A stretch of 64,000 nucleotides of DNA from assembly GCA_002049455.2 (NCBI GenBank), contig KV918806.1:186001-250000 (forward strand), given 5' to 3'. The stretch is from Porphyra umbilicalis (taxonomy: Eukaryota > Rhodophyta > Bangiophyceae > Bangiales > Bangiaceae). The notes under the pieces are model-generated. The model was given only the letters and a program-made list of their open reading frames with translations. It did not search any database and was not told the DNA's origin. This document shows, piece by piece, positions 43,101 to 54,647 of this stretch. Position 1 is the stretch's first letter. Each line of letters begins with the position of its first letter. Both the position numbers and the translations under genes were made by a program.

Positions 43101-46079
43101 TCACCCGCTCTTGAAGTGGAAGCCCGAACGTTTGGTAAACATGACATTTCGCTGCCCACAAGGAAGCACAAATGCCAATTGGCCGACGCGGTCGGCAGTG
43201 ACAATGGTAACATCAGCTGCTACGTCAACAGCGACGACAGCCGGCTCGCCCAAGACGGAGAAGGCCATGTGCGGTACACTCCATGGCTCGTAGGCAACGT
43301 GAAGCTCGCCGTTGACGATTGTAATGGAGTGGAAGCGAACAAAGCGCTTGTGGTTCATGTCACTCGTTCCCGAGCCATGCTCTTCAGGTATAATGTCAAC
43401 AATGGACACTGTGGACCCTTCTGCGATAATAATCGATCGCGTTTTCCTCGAGGCCTTCCGCCAAAGTGTGAGGGCCGCGTTGGGCGCATGGAGCTTCCAA
43501 ACATCTTCTTTGTGCCCCAAGAGCATGCGCACAGCGTGCATGGCACGCCAAGCATCATTGACTGTGGCCGCATTACCTCTGCTCGGACCCAGGCTGTAGA
43601 AAGAGACGGCCTTCAGCTTCTTGCCTCGTCGACCAATGAGCCATGAAGCGGGTATTCCATATTGGCCTGGCAAAGAACGCATTCGGGAGTACTGTTCCGT
43701 GTCTCTCCACCTCTGTATGGCATACTCAGCGGGGTTCCAGCTGTTCCTCTGGCTCACCTCAAGCTTTGCCAGCTGGTGAAACCTTTCAAAAATGAGCTCA
43801 CATATGGCCGGCCCGAGCTGCATCAGCGGGCGAGTGCGATACAAGAGCACTAGTAAACGGTGCACAGATGGTCGCTCCCACGACCCGTTGAATGGCACCA
43901 GCCGACGCAGTGCAATCATCAGACTCTCGCCCAAGACTTGGAGCTCAGCGACAGTGGGCCTCGTTCGCACGGCCTCCTTGCCATGCGAGGCAGCTGTTGG
44001 GAGGTAGAAAAGTGCGGTAGAGAACCGTCGGAGGGCATGAAGAGCACTGAGAGCGGCAACTGCGTGTGGCGATGTGGCTGTAGGATGAACCAAGTACTGC
44101 CGCACAGTCGGGCCCACCGTGAGCAGCACTGCATAGTCTGACATTGAGAGGGTGGTGCCACCCACCTTTTCGAATTCGAACGTCGACAAGACTGTGTGCG
44201 TCGGGACATACTTCGCACAGCGACGCATCTGCTTCGTGAATCAGTCCCGCTGCTCTACTGATAAGGCATCGTAGGCTTCCATTAAAAGGTTTGACCCGAT
44301 GTTGTAATAGAGTAGGTGTGAGGGAGCGACAACCACATGCTAGTGTATGTCGAAACTCCCGGGACCCCGTGCCTCTTCAAGACGCATGATCAGGCTGCCG
44401 GACTTATCGGATATGCCATTAAGAAGCAGTGCATCCTTCACGGATTCCGCAGACAGCTGTGGGGAGCTCTTCACGGCCGACATGATAAGCGCAGTCCGCT
44501 CTTGCGTTCGAGAGTAACGAGAGTCCTTAACGTCAAAAGAGGTCGTGCTGCTCATGGCTCGCTCTTTCCGAGCTGTAGTGGTCTTCAATTGCACAATGTC
44601 GCTGCTAGTGCAGTGCTCTATGCCTGGGGCACCGACCGAGTTGGAAAACTTTGCAGCCATAAGGAAATCAAAGAGACCAAGACACAGGTACACACGAACT
44701 ACCACGTGTTGCTGTTTGAAGGCATCATACACGTGAACACCTTCCTTGCTAGCGAGGAGTACGTCTTCCACCACGCGCTTGAGAAGTGCGTCCGGGTTGG
44801 CTCCTGGTGGCAAGTCAAACAGTGGACGAACAGGAAACGCACGATCCTTGATGCTGAAAGATGTGTATGCTCCATAGTAGACCTCCAGGCTTCCCCGTCG
44901 ACGCTTGTATACGGTGAATTTATCACCGTACAATGAAATATACAGCGTGTAGGGGTCTTTTTCCGGGAGAGCACTCTCAGGGGGCTCTGCCGCCTGCGAG
45001 AGCTCCAGTGGCCGCAGTGACGTTGAAGCGGACCACGAGTCTTGTTCCATCATGTCTGATGCTTTCACGACAAGACCCAGTACGCAACCGGACCGCGTGA
45101 ACCGCAAAGTAAACCTGCGTTCTTCGGTGAAGCATTGTGCCCAGCTCGCGGGCGGTACGAAATCAGGAAAGGCAAAAAACTGCGCGAGGGAGTCCCCAAG
45201 TCGAAGTGCGCTCTGGGGAGCATACGTGGACGCGGATGTGATAAAGCTGCCGTCACAAGCAATGGCTGTGCTCATCAGACTGGCCTTGAACGTCGTAGCT
45301 GCATCAAGAGAGACCTGGGCGATACATCCAATGTCGTACCTGTACCGGTCTCGGAACAGGACGTTCTTCACGTTATAACTCGCGGAATCCCTGGCCACTA
45401 CAGTCTGGTAAAACTCTGCAGGCCGCTCAGTTGTGCCCATGCACGATTCCCCTTTACTGTGGAAAAGAGCAGCCGTCTTTGGATCTCCAAAGTCCCGCTT
45501 TACAAGGTCAGAGAAAGGAATGTACGACACGATTGCGTCAGGAAGTTTTCGCAAGGCTCTTCCTTTGCCAACAGAAAGCTTACGTGTGGTCGTTTCTCTT
45601 CGCAGTGGTATGGCAAACTTCAGCATGTGCTTGCGCAACTGCCGTAAGCACCACCTGGAGGGCCACTCCTCCTGCGGGATAAAGGAGTTCTCGGCCTCTC
45701 GCATCATGTCATACTGTCTGAGCGTCACGAGCACTCGCCCATAGAGGTACCCAAACCATAAGAATTCGCGACGTGTTGCAAACCCCTCATCAGGGTGCTC
45801 AGATGCACTCGAAAGTTCTGTGTCGTCTGATGGGTAAGCGTCTGACTCAGATTCTGATGACATGGCGACGTCGTCGTACTCCTCTATATGGGACACTCGT
45901 GGTATCGCTCTACCAGAGACAGGTTGGGGTCTGCCTGCCGAGCCCCAACCGTCGCCTTCACGGCCGACATCATGCTCTGCAGAATCCGAGTTCGTGGGAT
46001 GTGCTTCTAAATGAATCAGGTTGGCATCAGTGAGATTGAAAAACGCAGAACCTCGTGGACGGCGCCTGCGACGCTTCAT
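43101..46079 (-). CDS. TNP2-like transposase B (CACTA-type)
   Basis: DDE-type transposase of a second, different TNP2-like family. First ATG at 46079 (MKRRRRR). Exon 1 (to 44340) has an acidic N-terminus, YIPFSDLVKRDFGDP, RYRYDIG and the TNP2 core YTLYISLYGDKFTVYKRR, SLEVYYGAYTSFSIKDR and VRPLFDLPPGANPDALL, then VYLCLGLFDFLMAAKF and a region where relatives have a cysteine pair (EHCTSSD; one Cys is Ser). Exon 2 (44228-43101) carries the C-terminal block PSVHRLLVLLYRTRPL and ELIFERFHQLAKLEVSQ. An intron or gap of about 110 bases joins the two; I could not fix the splice sites. No stop was seen inside either part. It is convergent with the JmjC gene, 250 bases apart, so one element may carry both. 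Confidence 0.75.
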
Positions 46080-46127
46080 AGCGACCAGGAAAGGGGGCCC
46101 GTGCGTGCGTAGCACAGTATCCGACAC

Positions 46128-47400
46128 TGCACGTTAACACCACATACGCACGCCCGTAGGAGCACCAAGAGGGACACAGCCGAGGACCTGTTTGACGGGG
46201 ATACACAGCGAGATCAAGGGCCCAAGGCACAGGACGCCGGCACGATGCGACTGCTGTGTGGCACCTCAAGCATCGACGGAGGCTCACCCCGGTGTACCTA
46301 TGGCGAGAGAGGCTCTGATCTGCTGATCGGCACGAGTTGGAGCTGCTCGGCAGATTCCCGGCTCGGACACTCTGCACCGATCCCCCATTCTGACAATAGG
46401 AAAGGTACGAAGGACACGTCCTTCAAGGTGGACCACCGGCGGACGGCTGCCGTGCGCTCATTGGCCAGCTATTTCTAGCCCCCCCAGCGACCAAGGCGCC
46501 GATTGGTTTTCCATTTGATCCGGCAGACCATCTGCGGAACAGTCCTCCAGTGATCCTCGTTTGATCTCAAGGATGATCCTGAGTAAGGTCCGAAGGCCAC
46601 CGTCGGGACTGTTTCCAGGACGGTCTTGCGTCATAGATCTCGCCCTATCCTATTCTACGTTTGAGATTAGGCCAGGACGGTCCACCGGAAAACCCCGGGG
46701 AGTTCCTCCACTTGATCTGATGATCACTGGGGGACGATCCAAATTTCGCGTCACGCCGACCTCCAGAATCGATGTGGCTGCGTGAGCAAATCGGGCCGCA
46801 GGCCTATACTGTGAATTCCTCGATTTTGTGGCTAGGATTAAATAAGGACGAGCATCCGTCTCCCTGTGGAGTGTGGCGGTGGCTACCGCCGTCCGAGATC
46901 CCGCGTGTACCAACAACCCCGCCGGCGCGAGCACAAACACCCCCCCCAAACACACAATCAACCCCGGGGTTGATTGCCCCCAGCCAAAGCACCCCCCCCC
47001 CAGCGCAGCGGGCCCAGAACCGTCGTCAAAAGCACGTCTGTTTTTGCCTGTTTTGAGCCTCTCGGAGACCCGTGTTCCTGTTTGATGAAACAGAATTCCT
47101 GTGCAAAAAACAGATCGACCCCCTTGACAGGCTCTCAGAGGCCATCCCATGCGAGGTCATTGCATCTTTGTGTTTGCGAGAACAGGAACCGTTCATCACT
47201 CCACACATCGCGCCTGCTAGCAGGGCCATAGATGCTTCTCCGTCTCCCTCTCTTTTTGAAATGGTGGAGTGTATACGTATTATGCTGTGTCTCTCTTTTT
47301 ACGAGTGGAGATGCATCTATCCGCGTGCCGTCGGCCGCCGGCGACGGCATATGAACTCGCCGTCCGCCGGCGGCCCGTGCACCCTCTCTCATTCATCCCA
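46128..47400. other. Gene-poor spacer
   Basis: No recognisable coding region. C-runs lie near 46940-47000. A perfect 22-bp palindrome lies at 46955-46976. If transposase B belongs to an element, its outer end should be here, but no CACTA-type terminus was found by eye. Confidence 0.45.
46955..46976. repeat. Perfect 22-bp palindrome
   Basis: The half-site CAATCAACCCC is followed directly by its reverse complement, centred on CCGG. It is flanked by C-runs. It could be a dimeric protein-binding site or a transposon-related sequence. Confidence 0.85.
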
Positions 47401-47424
47401 GCGGCCTCCCGCACGCATCCCCCT

Positions 47425-47690
47425 ACCGTTGAGTTCTTCCCACCCTTGCCGCCGGCGTGGGACGCCGGCGGCTGCCCCCCCCCCCACCCCTCCTCCCGTT
47501 GCGTTTTTCCCGCTTTGCCACCGGCGTGAGACGCCGGCGGGTGCTCCCCCCCCCCCCCGTGCTACAGTTGCGTTTTTCCCGCGCTTGCCGCCCGCGTGGG
47601 ACGCAGGCGGCCGTCCCCCCCACCCTCCCTGCGACCGTTGAGCTGATTCCGCCCTAGCCGCCGGCGTGGCACGCTGACGGCGGTTCCCCC
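47425..47690. repeat. Four 70-bp units, each a GC hairpin plus C-run
   Basis: Units with TTGCCGCCGGCGTGGGACG-type cores sit near 47450, 47518, 47589 and 47660. The first can fold as GCCGCCGGCGT, GGG, ACGCCGGCGGC (11 pairs). The others have zero to two mismatches in the stem. Each is followed by a C-run. Confidence 0.75.
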
Positions 47691-47995
47691 CCCTCCCCCC
47701 CGCTTGTTTTTGGTGCCGCCTGCCACCCGCGTGCGGATCCTAGCCCGCATGCGCCGCCAGTGCTGCGTGGGCGCCGGCAGGGTGCCGCAGGCGCAACGGT
47801 GGCCCGTCTCCTCCGTCTCCCCTCCCCCTCCCTGACACTCGGCCAATGTTTTAAAGAGCCGCAGCTCTCTCACCTCTCCTACCATGACCCGCAAGCCAGA
47901 CCCGGAGCGCGACACGGAGCGGATAACGGACCATCGACGGCGGCACCAAGAGCGTCTCGCCGTGCTCGCGCTGTGCACCTGTTCGTGCCACCTCG

Positions 47996-48928
47996 GTGGG
48001 TGCCCGCTGTGCCCCATATCGTCACCGTCGTGCGGCAGACGGGCGCCATGACCGCCGCGCAACAACTGGGCGCCGCTGGCTGGTCGGCACCATTGATAAG
48101 CCGGTGGCAGCTGAAGCGGGGGTCAAGGAAGGGCGCCGTCGCCGCCACACAACAACTGGGCGCCGCCGGCTGGTCGCCACCCTAAACAAGTCGGAGGCAA
48201 CTGCGGCGGGGGGCAAGAACTGGCGCCGTCGCCGCCGCGCAAAAACTGGGCGCCGCCGTCTGGTCGGTACCCTCAACAAGCCGGCGGCAGCTGGGGCGGG
48301 GGGCAAGGACAAGAGCCGTAGCCGCCGTGTAACAACTGGGCGCCGCCGGCTGATTCGCACCAACATCATGCCGGCCGTAACTGCGTCCTTGGCGGGGGCT
48401 AAGGATGAGCGCCGTAGCCGCAGCGCGACAGCTGGGGGCCGCCGGCATATCCGCACCTACACCAAGCCGGCGGCGACTGGGACGGGGGACAAGGGGGGGC
48501 GCCGTCGTCACCGGGCAACAACTGGGAGTCGCCGGTTGGTCGCCATCCACAAGAAGCCGGCGGCAACTGGGGCGGGGGGCAAGGACGAGCGCCGTCGCTG
48601 CCGCGTGACAGCTGGGCGCCGCCGGCTGATCGACACTCACATTATGCTGGCGGCAACTGGGGTGGGGGGCAAGGACAGGCGCCGTCGCCGCAGCGCAACG
48701 ACTGGGCGCCGCCGGCTGATCCGCACCCGCGCCAAGCCGGCTACAAGTCGGAGCCGCCGCCTGGAGGTCAATCACCATAATAGGATGGGCATTGGGGCGG
48801 TGGGCAAGGACAGGCGTCGTTGCCGCCGCGCAGCGACTGGGTGCCGCCGGCTGGGCGGATCCCTCGTCAAGCTGGCGGCGGCAGAGGACGGCGCCAGACA
48901 GGCGGGGGACCACCGCCTGGAGGAGTGA
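47996..48928 (+). repeat. 90-bp tandem repeat, about nine units
   Basis: ACTGGGCGCCGCCGGCTG-type starts occur at 48065, 48155, 48245, 48335, 48431, 48521, 48611, 48701 and 48836. Spacings are 90 or 96 bases, and 135 for the last. The plus frame 47996-48928 (310 codons) stays open as 30-residue Arg/Gly-rich repeats (TTGRRRLVGTLNKPAAAGAG). The minus frame 49036-48182 is open too. I cannot say whether it is translated. It lies just outside the Myb-like gene and may belong to the same Harbinger-type element. Confidence 0.8.
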
Positions 48929-49099
48929 ACGGCGGCGGGCCGCCAGAACAAGGTCAAATCGTGCCGCAAGACATGAGCGCGCCACTGGCTCGCGGCTGTC
49001 TGCCACCTGCCGGCGGCAGGTACGCGCCGCCGCCAAACTGTGAGACGCCCCAAGGCGGCGACCAATCGTGTGGAGGCAAGAAACGGGCGGCGTTGCCGC

Positions 49100-49620
49100 C
49101 GCCGGCTAATAGTGTGTTGCAGGCCCTGTCATAAGTATCGTTTTCAGCTTCGGGTACGGTATATACAACTCGTTGAATTCGAGTCCGAATACTGGCCACG
49201 TATATCTTCACGTGTATCAATACGAAATATACATTGAAAACACGAGTACGAATCAATTCCGAAATTGATTGACTTGGAAGAGCTGCCGATCGTTAGCAGC
49301 GCCAAGCGCCTATTTTTCCCGAGCATGTCGGATCCGTTCCGTCACGTGAGTCATCCTGTTTGCGGCGTTGTCGACGGCTCGCGCGAGAATTCTAACGGGC
49401 GCCCTTTGGCGAGCACACCACGGTTCGGAAAATCCACTCCAATTAGAACCTTTTTGTATTCAAATCAAGTCCAAATACCAACTGGTATTTAGCGGAGGTG
49501 AAATGACATTATTGCATTCGATAGGCGCGCTCTTCTGTGTTTAACTCCGCTGTCGGTCGGACTTTATAGATACCGACGGCTACCTACTCAATTGTTGATA
49601 TGGGTGTGGGTGCCAGCCGC
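49100..49620. other. AT-richer spacer
   Basis: Noticeably lower GC than its surroundings, with ATACG/CGTAT-like words and a small hairpin (AATCAATT, CCGA, AATTGATT near 49252-49271). No gene. It could hold an element boundary. Confidence 0.4.
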
Positions 49621-49959
49621 CTTGCTGCGTACGGGTACGGGAGTTCAGACACTTACACCTGTAAAAACACCTACTCACAATATACGTATGGTAGGGCCTG
49701 GTGTGTTGCCATAATACGGCGGCAGGTCCACACCCTCCGGGGCCACCCGCCGCGAAGGCAGTGGCTCGCAGGCGCCGCCGCCGGCCAACTGACCGTCTGA
49801 AACCGGCGGAGAGTCGGCACCGCCGGCTGCAGATAAACCGCAAGCCCGTGACGCCCAGCCCTCACCCGCCGAATGCCGGGCGCCGGCAGCCACCGTGCCC
49901 CCCCCGCCCGTCACGACGTTGAGTCCAGGGGCTCCGGGGGAGGCGTCGGCTGGCACGCC

Positions 49960-50170
49960 GGCGGCCTGCCATGAAAAGCCGGCGGGCCACGACAAGTCGG
50001 CGGGCCACGACCAGCCAGCGGACCAGGATCAGTCGGCGGGCCACGACACGCCCTCGGGCTAGGAGATGCCGGCGGGCCAGGAGAAGCCGGAGGGCCAGGA
50101 CAAGCCGGCGGGCCAGGACAATTCGGCGGGCCAGGACAAGTCGGCGGGCCAGGACAAGCCTGCCGCAGCG
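49960..50170 (+). repeat. 18-bp repeats (GGGCCAGGACAAGCCGGC-type)
   Basis: About ten units. In one plus frame they read AGQDKP/AGHDKS hexapeptides. They lie directly upstream of the Myb/SANT-like frame and may have been its low-complexity N-terminus. Confidence 0.75.
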
Positions 50171-50256
50171 ACGGGCACGCCGCCGCCGGTGCACAAGTAG
50201 TGGACGTTGACGTTGTCGGCTGTGTCGTTGCTGCGCCGACGTGCGCACCCCCGCCA

Positions 50257-52016
50257 ATGGGGATCGGGCTGGGGTGGACGGATGAGGAGCGTGTGGCGCT
50301 GTGCAAGGCGTACTTGAGCAAGTCCCTGGACCCCGTGAAGGGGGCGGACCAGAGTGGGCCGAAGTTATGGGCCTCGGTCGTGGTGGCATGGAAGGGGCTT
50401 CTGGCGGGCGCCCTGGCGTCCGCCCGCGCACCGAGCGCGGCGTGGGCGGGGTGCAGAAGCAGTGGGACACGATCCGCAAGGGCGTAAACAAGGTTTTGCT
50501 TCTACTACATGGCGGTCAAGCGCATGAACCTGTCGAGCAACCCAAGTGACGAGGACATGATCAGCGCTGCGATGGCGCGCTTCTGCGGCGCCAATATTTA
50601 CGAGGCGATGCGCAAGGACCACACGGCGGACAAGGCTAATGGCAAGGCGACCATGGGCAAGGCAAGGCAAGGCAAATGCACTGCCGGTGGGTCCCGTGCT
50701 GGCGGGTGCTGCGACACGTCGACAGGGTCCGCGGGGCCGCCGCAGCCGACGGCGGCGCCGCCGGTGCCGGATCAGCCGGCGGCTCTCCCGTCGGCCGCTC
50801 GACAAGCGCTTCTGACGAGGACGGAGAGGACGCGGGTGCTGGCGGCTTCCAGTTGCGCCCGCGTGGTGCGAAAGCCGCCAAGCGTGACAAAACGGCGGGC
50901 ATCCAGAAGTCTCGTATGTTCACGGCGAGCACCGACGCGCTGTCCGCGCTGGCGCAAGCAACGTCGGAGCGCACGACCGTGGCTCTTTTTAACTTGGCCG
51001 AGATGCGCGACACGCCGAAAGCTGTCGCGCTTCGTCGCGCGAGTGTTCGCAAGCTGATGTCGGCGGCCGGGTTGGCGCTTTACCCGCAGGATTCTTTTTC
51101 GGAGGCGTCTCTGCCGCCGGCGTCTACAGGAGATGCGCCGGCGGCAGGGGAGTCTACACCCTCCATACCCGGGCTGACATCATCGTCGACGCCGCGTATG
51201 CCGCCGGCGCAGGAGCCGCCGGCTGGCACGGCAATGGTGCCGGCATCTACGCCGTCGGCGAGCGCCCCTGAGGGTGCGCCGCCGGCGTCTGCGGTCAAGA
51301 CGACGACTGCGACTGTGTCCTCACCGGCGGCCTCGGCCGCCGGCTCTGGTGCACCTGGGGGTACTTCGCCGGTTTCTACGGTCAAGAAAACGACTGCTAA
51401 TGTTTCCTCACCGGCGGCCTCGGCTGCCGGCTTTGGTGCAGCCTCCCGTGGCCGGTGGTCGCTGTCGACAAAGCATGCCAAGACAGCGGCGGCTCTTGCA
51501 GCTTGGTCCAAGACACTCGACGATGAGAACGATGGCGTTTATGTTGTGTCTGTGTTTTCTGTGCGCGGCGATGGCGCTGACTGTTCGAAGGACCAGCAAG
51601 ACGCTGAGGGGGACGACTCGAGTGATGACGATAGTAACGCGGAGTACCATAAGTGTGTTAGAGTGCGTATTGGAGAGTGCCTTCAAAGTTTGTTTTCCCC
51701 GTTGGGCAGGGATTTTTTGTCTTACTTACTTCGTCTCTGCGTCCGACAGAGAGTATCCCTCTCGCGTCGGTCCCGGGTGGCTCACCACGCCAGCAGCGGC
51801 AGAGATCTGCGCTATAGCCGCAGCACTGCTCGCCGTCACGCCGACTTCGCGCCGATGCTGAGCTGCCGTACTGTGCCTTTCGCACGCTACCACCGTCGGC
51901 GCGTCAGTAGCAACTATGTGTGCGTGGCGACGGCGGCCTTTGGTAAGGTCTCCCTCTTAAAAGGCAGTCAACGCAGGCTCCACGAAAAACGCTCACGAAG
52001 ACGCACAGATAAGTAA
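50257..52016 (+). pseudogene. Harbinger-associated Myb/SANT-like protein, frame-broken
   Basis: PIF/Harbinger elements carry a second gene whose Myb/SANT-like product helps the transposase bind DNA and enter the nucleus. Here ATG 50257 starts MGIGLGWTDEERVALCKAYL, DPVKGADQSG and LWASVVVAWKGLL, the typical trihelix. The expected continuation EKQWDTIRKGVNK-like (VQKQWDTIRKGVNK) is in another frame, FCFYYMAVKRMNLSSNPSDED in the first frame again, and the C-terminal GAKAAKRDKTAG/ALFNLAEMRDTP part in the second frame (to 52016). At least three frame changes without clear splice signals suggest a decayed copy. The transposase of the pair is at 61555-63274 on the other strand. Confidence 0.7.
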
Positions 52017-52294
52017 AAATAAACCGAGAGGCGAGAAATAAAAACCTTTGTCCGACTCTGGGTAACAGTACGGCTCCACAAGCGTGGCTTTGTCCGCCCA
52101 TACGTGCTCCGCCAGGTCATGCCTCAGCTTCAGGTTTTCCTCCTCGCTTCGTGTCTCTGCCCAAACGCGTAGCGCTTGCCCAAAAGCGCCGACAGGTAGC
52201 CAGGCTACGTGCGCAATGGCAGGCGCAATCGCTGGGGGGGGATCACCGCCCCGCACAAGGCCGTCTCCATCGTCCTGCATTCCCTAAGCACCAC
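52017..52294. other. 3' flank of the Myb-like gene, also Harbinger transposase tail
   Basis: AATAAA-like words at 52017-52040 can serve polyadenylation. The last roughly 33 bases (to CTAAGCACCAC) match 61530-61565 at the end of the Harbinger transposase gene, showing that Harbinger DNA continues on both sides of the retrotransposon. Confidence 0.6.
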
Positions 52295-52792
52295 TGTAGC
52301 GGTTCTAAGCACCACCACGTTGTTTCGTCGTCTTGCCGAAGTGAAATCTTGATCAGCTTGGTCCGTCGAACGAACTGCCCCGGAAATCGACCCACAGCCC
52401 AGCCTTCCCCCAACGGGAGGAGAGGATCACGGCAAATCCCAGGAGGGAATCGTAGTCCAAAGCACAGTTGGTTTTATCAAACGGCGACGGGGACGGCGTC
52501 CGCACTCTCAACGAACCCCTCCCAAACCCGAACGCCGGTGACCAAAGTAGCCACCCCAAATGCGCCAAACCGATAAATCCCTCCAAAGCGAAAAGTTCTA
52601 ACAAGTAGTAGGGGGGCTGGGAAAACCACTGGGGAAAAGCCCCGCCCCCGACCGAATCCAATCTCCCCGAGATCTGGACAGGTCATTCCCTTGCTGGCCC
52701 GGATTGGGATATTTTGGGACGGCCCCCAGGGGTGTGCTGTCCACAGCTGAGGGGCCTCGCCCCTTCCAACTGTAAGACCCCCGACCGCCACA
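52295..52792 (-). repeat. 3' LTR of the gypsy element
   Basis: 498 bp, TG...CA ends. A short purine run (GAGGGGG on the minus strand) borders it on the inner side, consistent with a polypurine tract. Confidence 0.9.
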
Positions 52793-53380
52793 GAGCCCCC
52801 TCGTCGCGTGACGTGGCGCCCCTGCCCGTCCCGCAAGGACCCCTGGGGAGGTGGTTCTGGCCCGGCCCCCCGGCCGGGTGCCGGCCACAACCGTCACCCC
52901 CCCCCCCCCCCCCGATCCTCGCCCCAGTGGGGTTGTCGAGGTCGGTCCGCGGACTGGATCGGCCCCACGCCACACCGGCGTGGCGTGGCGCGCGGCCCGC
53001 ACACCCCCCGTGACGCACGTTGGCCCCACCTCTCCCCGTGGGCCCACACGCACACCCCGGTCTCACCCCCCCACCACGTGCAACTCCGCAGCTCCTCCCC
53101 ACCACCCCGCGACGTAACCCATCCGCTCTGGTTGCGACGCGGTGCTCGCCGACTCGTTCCTCCTCCCACCCCACGACGTGCCGTCCACCCCTTCCCCCGT
53201 GGTGCCCGTCGCTTCTTGCTTCCTGCTTCTGTGGGTCCTCGGGGGGTCCCCCCCCCCCCCCCCCCCTCCTCCAACACGCGGTTGCCCCCACCACTCTCGT
53301 TGGAGCGAGGACCCGGTGGCCGTCAACCACAAGGTGTCCGCGTACGCGTCGTCCACCGAGATGGCCGACAAGAAGATGAG

Positions 53381-54010
53381 ATGACATCCTCCACCTCCGT
53401 GGGCCCCCTACCCGTGTTGTCCGACTTGTCGACGTGGGCACCGTCGTGGGAGCGCGAGGAGGCCCGCATGAGCGTAGCGGACACGCTGGCCCACGCGACG
53501 TTCCGGGGCATCGACTCGGTGCGCCCCGCCAATCCATTCGCCAAGCAGACTGCCTCCAAGCCGTATGCCCTCGTACCGTCCCTCGACGACCGAGCCTCGT
53601 CGATCACCGTGGTGCGGCGTACCTGCGAGGCAAGGTACTGTCGTTCTTACGTCGGCTTCATGGACGACGCCCCCGGGGACTCGCCGTTGGTACCGACCTT
53701 CACCTACATCTTGACGTCTCCCCCGTTCATCGGGGCGTCCGACAAGGAAGACCCAACGACGGTCCAGTCGACGACCGCCCGCAACCACCACCGGGGCGGG
53801 ATCACAGGCCACCTCGTAGCCTGTCATCGAGTGGAGTCCCTAAGTGGTGCCACGGCGACCCGCTCGCGCTTGAACCTCTCGACTCCCGCGTGGTGCTACG
53901 GGGTGGAGGTCCCATGCGGCAGCATGGCGGAACTCCCGTGGGTCCCCGCGGACACGACGGACGACCTCCACGCGGGGCGGCAAACCCCGTGGGCCATCCT
54001 CAATATCTAG
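53381..54010 (+). other. Antisense open frame inside the gypsy element
   Basis: About 209 codons on the strand opposite to gag-pol, between the integrase end and the 3' LTR. Composition is protein-like (for example RRTCEARYCRSYVGFMDDAP) rather than low complexity. Some plant gypsy lineages are known to carry extra or antisense frames in this position. No domain recognised. Confidence 0.5.
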
Positions 54011-54439
54011 TGGGACCGCCTCGAGGTGCTGCTGAGCAACGGGAGGATGAAACACGACCGGAGAGAGGGGACCACCCCACGGGGTTGTAGAAGCTCAGAG
54101 TGTAGAAGGTGTCGTTGCGTCGACGGTGCCGGTCGGCGCGTCAGCGACCAGAAAACCCCGCGTAGGTCATTTGCATACCCCTCACAAGAGCGCCCCTTGT
54201 ACCCCGAGCCGAATCTCGATCCCACCTTGCGATCCGCCTCCTGACAGATCCGCACGAGCCAGCCGGCCCGATCCGCACCCTCAGGACACGTCCGCGATGC
54301 CCGATCAATTTGGCCCGACGGCATGGCCACGCGGAGGGCCAAGATCCCGCCGCGCGACAGTGATGGTCACGACCACGGCCACGTGGCTCCGACCGGGACA
54401 CGTGTGGTTTACGAAAATCGGCCATGATTCAGAACTTGA

Positions 54440-54640
54440 AAACCCACGTGTCCCACATGGAAATCGACTAAGGCGAGGAAGTCGACGACCGAGCCGGCTT
54501 CTTCGACTCGTAGGCCCACACGCCGGATGTACTGGTGCACCTTACGTAGGTCGAACCGACTGTTCAACTCCTGGGTGTCCTCCTTTGGGAGGTACCCCCA
54601 CCAGCGGGTCCGCAGGCGTAGCGTGCCGTCGTCCGCGACT
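54440..54640 (-). other. Chromodomain-like segment of the gypsy element
   Basis: TLRLRTRWWGYLPKEDTQEL resembles the strand-and-helix core of a chromodomain (VxWxGY...DTWE) and lies C-terminal to integrase. This places the element near chromoviruses. Confidence 0.55.
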
Positions 54641-54647
54641 TCGTGGC

